Shown here: positions 5,403 to 12,501 of the stretch, piece after piece
Layout of the letters: the number at the start of each line of letters is the position of its first letter
Position numbering within the stretch: position 1 is the first letter of the stretch
Source of the DNA: WHSM01 sp050701795
Lineage (GTDB): Bacteria; Actinomycetota; Actinomycetes; Mycobacteriales; Micromonosporaceae
DNA length: 12,501 nt
Assembly (NCBI GenBank): GCA_050701795.1
Contig: JBOGDK010000114.1
Location: 1 to 12,501 of the forward strand
Direction of reading: 5' to 3'
Made by a program: the position numbers and the translations under genes
Notes under the pieces: model-generated
What the model was told of the DNA's origin: nothing
What the model saw: only the letters and a program-made list of their open reading frames with translations
Database searches by the model: none

Positions 5403-7334
5403 TCGACCCGCCGGCAGATCCTCCGCGAGATGGCCGTCGCGGAGCGTGTGCACCCGGTCGGCGAGTTCGATCAGGTTCGGATCGTGGGTGGCGACCAGGG
5501 CGGTCATCCCACGCGAGTCCACCAGAGCGCGGATCAACTCCATGATGGAACGCCCGGTCTCGGAGTCGAGCTGGCCGGTCGGCTCGTCGGCGATCAGCAG
5601 ATCCGGGTCGTGCGCCAGTGCCCGGGCGATCGCCACCCGCTGCTGCTGGCCGCCGGACAGCTCGTACGGGCGTTGCGCGGCGTGCTCACCGAGGCCCACC
5701 AGCTCCAGCAGTACGGCCACCCGCCGGTCTCGTTCCGCCGCCTCGACCCGGGACAGCCGCATCGGCACGCCCACGTTCTCCGCCGCCGAGAGGATCGGAA
5801 TCAACCCGAACGACTGGAACACGTACCCGACGGTGGAACGCCGCAGCTCCAGCAGCCGGCGTTCGTCGGCGGCCGACACGTCATGGCCCGCGAGCCGTAC
5901 CTGGCCCGACGTCGGGCGCATCAGCCCGCCCACGATGTTCAACAGCGTGGTCTTCCCGGCTCCGGAACGGCCACGTATCACCACCAGCTCGCCGCGGCGG
6001 GCCGTGAAGGTCGCGTCGTCGAGCGCGGTGACGTCGACCGAACCACCCGGGTAGACGTGACCGACCCCCGAGACCCGCAGGATCGTCTCGTCCCGGTTGC
6101 CCCGCCGCCGGCCAGGAGGGGCAGCGGGATGCTCGCCGCCCGACTCCCCGTCAGCGCCGGCTGCCGGTTCAGTGGGGTGCGGTTCAGTGGGGTGCGGTTG
6201 GTCGGGGTCAACGGCCGACCCGGGGTCGTCGGACCGTGTGGCGTTGCTGGACCCTGTGGCGTTGCTGGATCCGGTGGCGTTGCTGGATCCGGTGGCGTCG
6301 TCGACCTCTATGGCGTCCGGTGGGCGGGGCGTGGCGGACCGGACCTCCACGTGGTCTGGCTCCAAGTTGAGCCGTACCCGTTCCCGCAGTTCGAGAGCGG
6401 CCACGAAATCCGCCGGCAACTGCAACCGGCCAGCCCGGTCGAGTACGGCGTACTCCTCCGTGACCAGGGCACCGTCCTGGCCGGTACGGGTGCGGTGCAC
6501 CTCCGAGGCGGTGCGGCCGTCCCGGATCGCGATCGTACGGCGTACCTGGTGGGCCACCGCGGGATCGTGCGTCACCACCAGCACCGTCACGCCGAGCTCG
6601 GCGTTGACCGTACGCAGCGCACCGAAGACCTGCTCCGACGTCGCCTCGTCCAGCTCGCCGGTCGGCTCGTCGGCGAAGAGCACCTCCGGGTCGTTCGCGA
6701 GCGCGACCGCGATCGCGGTGCGTTGCTGCTCGCCGCCGCTCATCTGAGCGGGCCGCCGGGAGGCGCAGTCCGCGACACCTGTCATCTCCAGCAGCTCCGC
6801 CACCCGCTCGCGCCGCGCGCGGCGGGAACGGCGAGCGCCGGAGGGCCGGCGGGCCTCATCGGTACGGCCGGAGACGACAGCGCGCGGCCGGGTACGGCGG
6901 GACCGCCCCGCCAGACCCATCGGCAGCGCCACGTTCTCCGCCGCGGTCAGGTACGGCAGCAGGTTGCGGGCCGTCTGCTGCCACACGAACCCGACGGTGT
7001 GCCGCCGGAACCGCAGCCGTTCCGCCGGCCGCATCGCCAGTACGTCGTGTTCGCCCACCCGAGCCACCCCGGCGGTCGGTACGTCCAGGCCCGAGAGGAT
7101 GTTCAACAGGGTCGACTTGCCGGAGCCTGAGGCGCCCACGATGGCGGTCAGCTCGCCGCGGTCGATGGTCAGATCGAGCCCCTGCAGCGCCACCACCTCG
7201 ACGCCGTCGGCCTTGAAGATGCGTACCAGGCCTTCGCACACGATGTGGCCGCCGCGGGCATCGCGGTCGCCCGCGCGCGCGGCCGCCCGTTCGGTGGCAC
7301 GCCGTTCCAGCTCCCCGAGATCCGTGACGCTCAT
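5394..7334 (-). CDS. Tandem double-ATPase of a MacB/LolCDE-type ABC transporter, with internal AbrB-like segment
   Basis: 646 residues from the ATG at 7334. Two complete ATP-binding domains are fused. Domain 1 (about 30-280): Walker A GASGSGKS (67-74), signature MSGGEQQR (198-205), Walker B VLFADEP (218-224), switch His256. Domain 2 (about 417-641): Walker A GRSGAGKT (455-462), signature LSGGQQQR (559-566), Walker B LLIADEP (579-585), switch His617. All catalytic residues are present in both. Between them lies EEYAVLDRAGRLQLP and the following residues to about 332, which look like an AbrB-type swapped-hairpin unit, then a repetitive low-complexity linker. Domain 1 carries an Arg-rich insertion at about 143-178. 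With the two upstream permeases it would form an inner-membrane mechanotransmitter-type ABC complex. The alternative start, GTG at 7466, adds 44 low-complexity residues and has GGAGG eight bases before it. I prefer 7334 because its ATG overlaps a coupled upstream frame (ATGA). Confidence 0.93.
   Translation of the reverse strand: MSVTDLGELERRATERAAARAGDRDARGGHIVCEGLVRIFKADGVEVVALQGLDLTIDRGELTAIVGASGSGKSTLLNILSGLDVPTAGVARVGEHDVLAMRPAERLRFRRHTVGFVWQQTARNLLPYLTAAENVALPMGLAGRSRRTRPRAVVSGRTDEARRPSGARRSRRARRERVAELLEMTGVADCASRRPAQMSGGEQQRTAIAVALANDPEVLFADEPTGELDEATSEQVFGALRTVNAELGVTVLVVTHDPAVAHQVRRTIAIRDGRTASEVHRTRTGQDGALVTEEYAVLDRAGRLQLPADFVAALELRERVRLNLEPDHVEVRSATPRPPDAIEVDDATGSSNATGSSNATGSSNATRSDDPGSAVDPDQPHPTEPHPTEPAAGADGESGGEHPAAPPGRRRGNRDETILRVSGVGHVYPGGSVDVTALDDATFTARRGELVVIRGRSGAGKTTLLNIVGGLMRPTSGQVRLAGHDVSAADERRLLELRRSTVGYVFQSFGLIPILSAAENVGVPMRLSRVEAAERDRRVAVLLELVGLGEHAAQRPYELSGGQQQRVAIARALAHDPDLLIADEPTGQLDSETGRSIMELIRALVDSRGMTALVATHDPNLIELADRVHTLRDGHLAEDLPAGRSA
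6166..6195. repeat. 15-base tandem repeat, two copies, in the ATPase linker
   Basis: GGTTCAGTGGGGTGC occurs at 6166-6180 and 6181-6195, identical in both copies, and a third copy starts but decays after GGTT. On the coding (minus) strand the units are in frame and encode repeats around HPTEP. They lie in the low-complexity linker between the two ATPase domains. Confidence 0.85.
6231..6302. repeat. 18-base tandem repeat, four copies, in the ATPase linker
   Basis: Units of 18 bases related to GGATCCGGTGGCGTTGCT begin at 6231, 6249, 6267 and 6285. The middle units are nearly identical and the outer ones diverge at a few bases. On the minus strand they encode GSSNAT repeated in frame. The number of units is likely to vary between strains because the unit is a whole number of codons. 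Confidence 0.9.
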
Positions 7335-7438
7335 GCCCGCCCTCGCTTCGCCGCGGGCGCCCCTGAGGCGCGGGCACGCTGTGTCTGCTGATTCGCTCGC
7401 GTGCGCTCGCTCATGGCCGCCCTCGCTCCGCCGCGGGC
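7328..7438. repeat. Duplicated 31-base module bearing an ATG start
   Basis: Two direct copies, 7328-7358 and 7408-7438, agree at 29 of 31 positions and lie 80 bases apart. On the minus strand each reads CCGCGGCG, then A or G, then AGCGAGGGCGG, then C or G, then CATGAGCG, so each supplies a purine-rich ribosome-site-like stretch and an ATG. Weaker similarity extends upstream: GATTCGCT is shared at 7390-7397 and 7450-7457. It looks like a start-site module duplicated in place. Confidence 0.85.
7331..7414 (-). CDS. Small overlapping frame 2 (27 residues), coupled to the ATPase gene
   Basis: ATG at 7414 overlaps the stop of small frame 1 (ATGA), and its own TGA overlaps the ATPase ATG at 7334 (ATGA again). 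It begins MSERTR and ends APAAKRGRA. The peptide is basic, has no recognisable domain, and resembles small frame 1 at both ends. A GGAGCGAGGG stretch precedes the ATG. It may pass translating ribosomes on to the ATPase rather than make a functional peptide. The same bases are read in another frame if the ATPase starts at 7466, so only one of the two interpretations holds. Confidence 0.4.
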   Translation of the reverse strand: MSERTRANQQTQRARASGAPAAKRGRA

Positions 7439-7470
7439 ACGGCTTCGCGGATTCGCTGAGGTTCACTCAC
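7411..7470 (-). CDS. Small overlapping frame 1 (19 residues), coupled to permease 2
   Basis: GTG at 7470 overlaps the permease 2 stop (GTGA) and has GGAGG at 7479-7475, four bases before it. The peptide is MSEPQRIREAVPAAERGRP, ending in a TGA that overlaps the next ATG (ATGA). Its last nine residues mirror those of small frame 2. It has no known domain, and a coupling role is inferred only from the overlaps. Confidence 0.4.
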   Translation of the reverse strand: MSEPQRIREAVPAAERGRP

Positions 7471-10145
7471 TGTTCCTCCCCCACTCGAAGCACCCGGCCC
7501 AGGTCCAGTCGGCGGTTCACGGCGGCCTCCCAGATGATCGCCACCACCAGCACCACGGCGACCAGCGCCGCCAACCCGGACACGGTGACCAGATCGAGCA
7601 CGATCCGTGGCTGCGCCCCACCGGAGAACTGATCGAGACCCAGGGCGGGACCGAGCAACCACGGCAGGCCCGCGCCGAGCGCCGTACCGGCGAGGACGGC
7701 GGACCCCAGGACAGGCGTCAGCTCCCACACCAGCAGGCCGCGGGCGGCCCGCTGGGTCAGCCCGAGGGTACGCAGCCGGGACAGCGCCCGTCCCCGTGCG
7801 CGGGCACTCGCCACGATCGCGAACCCGACCGCCAGCAGCGCGAACCCGGCGGCGCCCGCGGTGCCCGCGGCGTACCCGACGGTGAGCGCCGCGTTGAGCC
7901 CGTCGCGTTCGGCCGCGGCGCGGCGGTCCGCCCGGGTGCGTACGGTCGGCGGGGCCAGCTTCTCCGAGGCAAGTTTCCCGGTCTTCGCCACGGTACGGCG
8001 CTGCTCCTCGGCACCGGCGGCGGTCAGCGCGTCCAGGTCGATGTCGGTGCCCGCCAGGAGGTACTCGGTGACGAGCACGTCATCCGGCAACGCCTGCAGC
8101 GGCAGGATCACGAACTCGCGGGTCTGCGGCGGCAGCGACGGGAACCCGTCCACCACCCCGGCAACCCGGTACGGGTTCGGTGCCTTGCCGAGGCGTACCT
8201 GGCCGACGTCGCCGAGCTCCGCCACCGCGGGCGAGACCACGGCCGGCACCGTTTCCGGGCCGCGACGGGCGGACCCTAACGAGCTCGGCACCTGATAGTC
8301 GATCCCCGCGGCGTCGAGCACCTTCTGGTACGCGGCCGCGTCCACCGCGAGGACGTACGCCCGTCCGATGGCGTAGCTGGCGTTCTCGGCGTCGTACACC
8401 TTGGTGGACGGGGCGGCGTGGACCGGGGCGAGCGCGCGTACCCCGGCGACGTCGCCGAGTGGTGCGGCGGCGGCCCGGTCGAAGGCGACGCCCTCCAGGC
8501 GTGCGTCTCCACCCACCTCCCACCAGGCGGTACGGTCACGCGACTCGTCGATGGACGCCCGGGTCACCCCGCTGAACACCCCGACGGCGATCGCGATCAC
8601 CAGCACCACCAGCGGCAAGGCTGCGGCGGGGGACGATCTGCCGGCGCGTGCCGTACCAAGGAAACTCACCGCGCCTCTCAGCCGCGCGGCGAGCCGACCC
8701 GCCAGCCGCAGCGGCCACGGGTAGAGACGCAGGGCCAGCAGCGCCACCGCGAGCCCCAGCAGCACCGGCACCGCCGACAGGTACGGGTCGATCCCGCTCT
8801 CCTGCGCCAGCCCCCGGCGGCGCAGCAACACCAACCCGGCGACCGCCAGCAGCAGCACCGTGACCTCGGCGGTGACCCGGGGCAGCGACGGTCGCAGTAG
8901 CGCGACCTCCTGGCGTACCGCCACCACGCCGGTACGCCGCAACCCCGGTACGGCCATCGCCGGGACCGCCACCACGCCCGCCACCGCGATCGCCAGCGCC
9001 AGCCACGGTACGCCGTCCCCGCGGGCCGGAATCAGCAGCGCCAGAGCCCATCCGGCGAGGGCCGCGGGCACCGCACCGAGCGCCACCCCGGCGGCCAATC
9101 GCGCCGCCAACCGGGCCAGTGAGGCGCCGCGGGCACGCCACAACGCCAACTCCTCGCGACGGCGGTCGACCAGCAACCTGGCGGCCAGCAGCAGTACCCC
9201 GAGCATCGCGCCGAGCAGGCCCGCGTACACCACGGCGACCACTGCCAGGGTTGCGGACCGACGGGCGAGGAACTGGTCAATCAGCAGGTCGAGCCCGGTG
9301 TTCAGGTATCCGTTGTTGAGTTCGTGGCCACCAGAGTCGACCCTGCCGAGCGCGCGACGCAGCTGTGGCAACAGGCCAGCGTGCACCTCTCGTTCGTCCA
9401 GCCGGTACCGCAGCGACACCTCGCCCTCCAGTCGAGTCGTGCCGAGCGCCTCGTACGCGTCCGGATGCAGCATCGCTGTCGCCTCGTACGTCGGAGGCGA
9501 CGTGGAGAACGGGCGCGGGATCTCCGGGTGCAGGGTCTGCGGGTGGTCGTCCCAGATCGCCGCGTCCGGATCGTCGGCCTCGAAGATGCCGCTGACAGTG
9601 ACCACGAACGGCTTCGCGCCGCCTGTCGAGTCGATCCGGAACTGCGACCCGACCTCGAGGTGCAGCACCTCGGCCGTCTCGGCGGACACCGCCACCTGCA
9701 CCGGCACCGGGTCCTGGCCGGGTATCGCCTCAGGCTCCTCCGGCAGGTCCCCGTCGACCAGGTGGACGGCGTCGCTGAAGCCGCCCTGGATTCGCAGGTC
9801 GATCTGTGGCGGCTTGCCCTCGAAGTCGGGGAACTTCTCGGCGATCCCGGACGCGGAAGGGGTCTGCACCGCGTACCACCGGTCGGAGATGGTCTCGCGC
9901 AGCGCCCCCGGAAGTGACGACTCGACCGCTTCCAGGGTCGCCGGCAGTGGCGTCTCGGCGCTGAGCAGGTCGGTGACCAGCGTGACGTCCCGCACGCTGG
10001 CCGGGTGGGACGCGATCGAGTCCCGGATCGCCCGGTCCTCGATCCGGTGCAGTACCCGCGGCGCGGCGGTGGCCAGGAACGACGCCAGCAACGTCATCAG
10101 GGACAGCAGCCCCAGCATGCCCAGGTGGGCGCGTACCCGCTTCAT
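7467..10145 (-). CDS. FtsX/MacB-type ABC transporter permease 2
   Basis: 892 residues from the ATG at 10145, whose ATGA overlaps the stop of permease 1, so the two are translationally coupled. A membrane segment at about 10-27 leads into a large extracytoplasmic domain (about 35-295). A block of hydrophobic segments follows (about 299-525: AVVAVVYAGLLGAMLGVLLL and others). A second extracytoplasmic domain (about 530-790) and three C-terminal membrane segments complete it. The cytoplasmic loop RRREELALWRARGAS (328-342) is the typical FtsX-like coupling element that contacts the ATPase, and RALSRLRTLGL repeats it near the C-terminus. This is the duplicated FtsX layout known for large actinobacterial transporters of the lipoprotein/MacB class. 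The substrate cannot be told from the sequence. The open frame reaches back to 10679, but that part is a shadow of permease 1. Confidence 0.9.
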   Translation of the reverse strand: MKRVRAHLGMLGLLSLMTLLASFLATAAPRVLHRIEDRAIRDSIASHPASVRDVTLVTDLLSAETPLPATLEAVESSLPGALRETISDRWYAVQTPSASGIAEKFPDFEGKPPQIDLRIQGGFSDAVHLVDGDLPEEPEAIPGQDPVPVQVAVSAETAEVLHLEVGSQFRIDSTGGAKPFVVTVSGIFEADDPDAAIWDDHPQTLHPEIPRPFSTSPPTYEATAMLHPDAYEALGTTRLEGEVSLRYRLDEREVHAGLLPQLRRALGRVDSGGHELNNGYLNTGLDLLIDQFLARRSATLAVVAVVYAGLLGAMLGVLLLAARLLVDRRREELALWRARGASLARLAARLAAGVALGAVPAALAGWALALLIPARGDGVPWLALAIAVAGVVAVPAMAVPGLRRTGVVAVRQEVALLRPSLPRVTAEVTVLLLAVAGLVLLRRRGLAQESGIDPYLSAVPVLLGLAVALLALRLYPWPLRLAGRLAARLRGAVSFLGTARAGRSSPAAALPLVVLVIAIAVGVFSGVTRASIDESRDRTAWWEVGGDARLEGVAFDRAAAAPLGDVAGVRALAPVHAAPSTKVYDAENASYAIGRAYVLAVDAAAYQKVLDAAGIDYQVPSSLGSARRGPETVPAVVSPAVAELGDVGQVRLGKAPNPYRVAGVVDGFPSLPPQTREFVILPLQALPDDVLVTEYLLAGTDIDLDALTAAGAEEQRRTVAKTGKLASEKLAPPTVRTRADRRAAAERDGLNAALTVGYAAGTAGAAGFALLAVGFAIVASARARGRALSRLRTLGLTQRAARGLLVWELTPVLGSAVLAGTALGAGLPWLLGPALGLDQFSGGAQPRIVLDLVTVSGLAALVAVVLVVAIIWEAAVNRRLDLGRVLRVGEEQ

Positions 10146-12501
10146 CGGGACGACTCCACCACGAGCACCGCTAGGTTGCGGCGGATCCCTGTGGCGATCG
10201 TCGCCGCCAGGCCGACCGCGACGAGCAGCAGCGCCGCCGCCGGGACGCCGATCAGGAGCGGATCGGCCACCAGCACCGGTGTCGGCATCGGACGGGACGC
10301 CTCCGGAGTGAGTATCAGAAGCGGCCCCATCGCCCACGCGACCAGCACACCGACGGCGATTCCGGTGAGCACCCCGAGCCCCGCCAACAGCCCGTGTTCG
10401 GTGATCAGGGCGCGTGCCAGGGTGCGCGGGGGACTGCCCACGGTGTGCAGTGCGGCCAGCTCCCCGGAACGGCTGGCGGCGGTGGCCCGTACGTCCACGG
10501 CGATGCCGAGGGCCGCCAGCAGTGCGGCGGCCAACGCCGCCGGTAGCAGCACCAGCCGGGCACCGGCGCCGAGTGGTTCGACGGCGACGGCGTACCGGTC
10601 GACGGTCTCGGTGTAGTTCAGCCGGGCGAGTCTTCGGGCGACCGCCGCGTGCGTGTCCGCGTCGGTGGCCAGCCGCCACTCGGTGGGTCGTGGCGTCGTA
10701 CCCGAGGCGGCGTAACCGATCTCGGTGAGGGTGTCCAGGTCGGCCAGCAACGCACGTTCGTTGCTCACCCCGGGCACCGACTGGATCACCCCCGCGACGC
10801 GGGCCTCGGCATCGGCGCCCAGCACCGGGAGCCGGAACGTGGTGCCGACCGTGCCGCCGATGTCCCGCAGCACCCGGGGAGTCACCAGTACGTCGACCCG
10901 GCCGGTGCGATCCCCTGGCCGGCCGATCTGGAAGCCGTAGCTCAGGGCCGGATAGACCGGGGCGCTCCAGGTCGGGTCGACCGTGACCCGGCGGGACACC
11001 GAGATCCCGCCCCGCTTCGCCGTCACCGTGGCCCGGGACGCGGTGATCAGCGGATCCACCTCTCCGTCACCGACCTGCCACGACCCTGACACGTCGAGCG
11101 GGGTACGCCGTCCGCCCGTGTCCACCGTGGCGAGGTTGCGGACCTTCCAGGTCAGCGTGAGGTCAGCGCGGCGCTCCAGGTGGGTGTTGAGCCGGAGCCC
11201 GTACCCGGCGTCCGGAGCGGCACCGAGCGACACGTCGAACCGGACCGGGCCCTGGTTCGGGGTCGCGCCGGTCAACGAGACGCCCCGCACCACGCCGTGC
11301 CGGTCCCTTACGTCCAGGGTGGACGACACGTCGTCGAGCATCCCGGGTCTGCTGGCGGTCACGGTGATCTCGCCGGTGAGCCGTACCGCCCCGGGTGGGA
11401 ACGGTATCGGCTGAAGGGAGTCGCGGCCGGCGAGCCGCTCGAACAAGGCGGCCGGCGGCGAATCGGTCAGGTCTTCCCGGGGTCGCATCACGGCGGCGGC
11501 CCGCTCGGTGTCGAGCATCAGCAGGGTGCTCGCCGACCCGGACCCGATCGTGACCGTCTCCTGTACGGCCGGCAGCACCGTGTCGACGCCCGGGATCCCG
11601 CCGAGCTGGGTGGCGCGCCCGCCCGGCGCCAGGCCGGACTCGACCAGTCGCAGGTCGGCGCCGGCGCGGTGGCTGGCCTGGTCGGTCGCCGACCGTGCCG
11701 AGGTGCCTTCCAGACAGATCGCCAGGGTCGCGACGCCCACGGCGAGCGAGAGCAGCAGCACCGTACCGGCGTGGGGGCGGCGTCCCGCCTGCCAGGTGCC
11801 GAGCAGCAGCCCGAACGAGTGCCGGCTCGATGCCGCCCGCTGCCCCGCCCGGGTGAGCAACGGCAACAGCCGCAACGCCAGTACGGTCGCCGCGAGTACG
11901 CCGATGGTGGGCGCGGCGACCAGCACCGGGTCCACGTCCAGGCCGAGCAGCGGGGAACCGTACTGGCGGAGCTGGAACCAGGCGAGCACCGCGAGCCCCA
12001 CCAACGCGAGGTCGATCCCGGCACGTTGGAGCAGACCGCGGCGTACCGCCCGGGACCGGGCCTGCTGTTCGGCGACGTACGTGGTGCCCCGCCGCAACGC
12101 CGGGGCCACCAGCGCGAGCCCGCACCCGAACGCGGCCGCGGCGGCGACCAGCCACGCGCTGCCGGTCAGCCCCGGGTCCAACCGCAGGCCGAGCCGCGCG
12201 AGCCGGGGCACCCGGTCGACCAGCGACAACAGTGCCACGGCGAGTGGGGCGCCGAGCAGCAGCGCCGGACCGATCACGAATCCCGCTTCGGTGGCCGCGA
12301 GTCCCGCCAGCTGCCATACGCCGGCGCCGCGGGCGCGTACCAGTGCGGTCTCGGCACGGCGCTGTTCGTGCAGCAGACCGGCCACCAGAAGCAGGGCGTA
12401 CCCGGCGATGACCACCAGGAGCAGCACCGGCACCAGAAGTGCCGATCGGGCCACCACCGCGGAACGTCCGAGCCGCTCGGCCAGCTCGCCGATCCCGGTG
12501 G
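10142..12501 (-). CDS. FtsX/MacB-type ABC transporter permease 1, N-terminus beyond the window
   Basis: The frame stays open to the window edge (the residues before 12457 read TGIGELAERLGRSAV), so at least 785 residues are visible and the start lies outside. A GTG at 12457 is internal. Membrane segments begin at once (LLVPVLLLVVIAGYALLLVAGLL), followed by a coupling loop HEQRRAETALVRARGAG. More segments follow, up to the conserved-looking GTWQAGRRPHAGTVLLLSLA. Next comes an extracytoplasmic domain of roughly 350 residues starting near DLRLVESGLAPGG. Three or four C-terminal segments end the protein, with a second coupling loop ASRSGELAALHTVGSPPRTL. The missing N-terminal part should hold the first membrane segment and first extracytoplasmic domain. 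The stop overlaps the next start by four bases. It works with permease 2 and the double ATPase as one complex. Confidence 0.9.
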   Translation of the reverse strand, partial: TGIGELAERLGRSAVVARSALLVPVLLLVVIAGYALLLVAGLLHEQRRAETALVRARGAGVWQLAGLAATEAGFVIGPALLLGAPLAVALLSLVDRVPRLARLGLRLDPGLTGSAWLVAAAAAFGCGLALVAPALRRGTTYVAEQQARSRAVRRGLLQRAGIDLALVGLAVLAWFQLRQYGSPLLGLDVDPVLVAAPTIGVLAATVLALRLLPLLTRAGQRAASSRHSFGLLLGTWQAGRRPHAGTVLLLSLAVGVATLAICLEGTSARSATDQASHRAGADLRLVESGLAPGGRATQLGGIPGVDTVLPAVQETVTIGSGSASTLLMLDTERAAAVMRPREDLTDSPPAALFERLAGRDSLQPIPFPPGAVRLTGEITVTASRPGMLDDVSSTLDVRDRHGVVRGVSLTGATPNQGPVRFDVSLGAAPDAGYGLRLNTHLERRADLTLTWKVRNLATVDTGGRRTPLDVSGSWQVGDGEVDPLITASRATVTAKRGGISVSRRVTVDPTWSAPVYPALSYGFQIGRPGDRTGRVDVLVTPRVLRDIGGTVGTTFRLPVLGADAEARVAGVIQSVPGVSNERALLADLDTLTEIGYAASGTTPRPTEWRLATDADTHAAVARRLARLNYTETVDRYAVAVEPLGAGARLVLLPAALAAALLAALGIAVDVRATAASRSGELAALHTVGSPPRTLARALITEHGLLAGLGVLTGIAVGVLVAWAMGPLLILTPEASRPMPTPVLVADPLLIGVPAAALLLVAVGLAATIATGIRRNLAVLVVESSR

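Noticed and set aside
6231..6302. CRISPR-like array
   Set aside because: The 18-base units are contiguous without spacers, in frame, and encode GSSNAT in a protein linker.
5430..7130. Long plus-strand open frame (566 codons) opposite the double ATPase
   Set aside because: Antisense to two ATPase domains with all motifs intact. Composition is typical of reverse-frame shadows.
8860..10311. Long plus-strand open frame (483 codons) opposite permease 2
   Set aside because: A Ser/Arg/Ala-rich shadow with no domain; the permease on the other strand explains the region.
10146..10679. Upstream extension of permease 2
   Set aside because: The extension is Arg/Gly-rich and overlaps the permease 1 C-terminus. 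The ATGA junction at 10142-10145 is the better start.

Overview
The window is about 70% GC or higher, with strongly third-position-GC codons and many in-frame GTAC steps. It carries the actinobacterial developmental regulator gene bldC, so the source is a high-GC actinomycete. The codon style and the start-site repeat near 7.4 kb suggest the Micromonosporaceae (Micromonospora or Salinispora type), but that placement is inference.

Layout, left to right: (1) 1-724, the 3' part of a conserved actinobacterial protein of unknown function, then an AT-rich regulatory stretch and bldC (888-1097), closed by a strong hairpin terminator. (2) 1226-2840, an ECF sigma factor of the ECF41 type, with a C-terminal SnoaL-like extension, facing a carboxymuconolactone decarboxylase/AhpD-like gene. 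The latter has a textbook ECF41 promoter, so the two look like regulator and target. (3) 3015-5402, an Nramp-fold membrane transporter divergent from a FadR-type (GntR/FCD) repressor gene. The shared intergenic region holds a FadR-like palindrome over the predicted transporter start point. (4) 5394-12501, a leftward ABC operon of the MacB/FtsX type: two large permeases (the first cut by the window edge) and one tandem double-ATPase.

How the parts work together: each of the first three blocks is a small regulatory unit, and blocks 2 and 3 each carry a visible DNA signal linking regulator to target. In the ABC operon every junction is a 4-base stop/start overlap, so its translation looks coupled throughout. 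Between the second permease and the ATPase the coupling passes through two tiny overlapping reading frames built from a duplicated sequence module. This relay is the most unusual thing in the window.

No tRNA, rRNA, CRISPR array, insertion sequence or phage gene was seen. No gene-free stretch exceeds 300 bases; the longest are 2841-3014, 725-887 and 4482-4643, and the signals found in them are listed.
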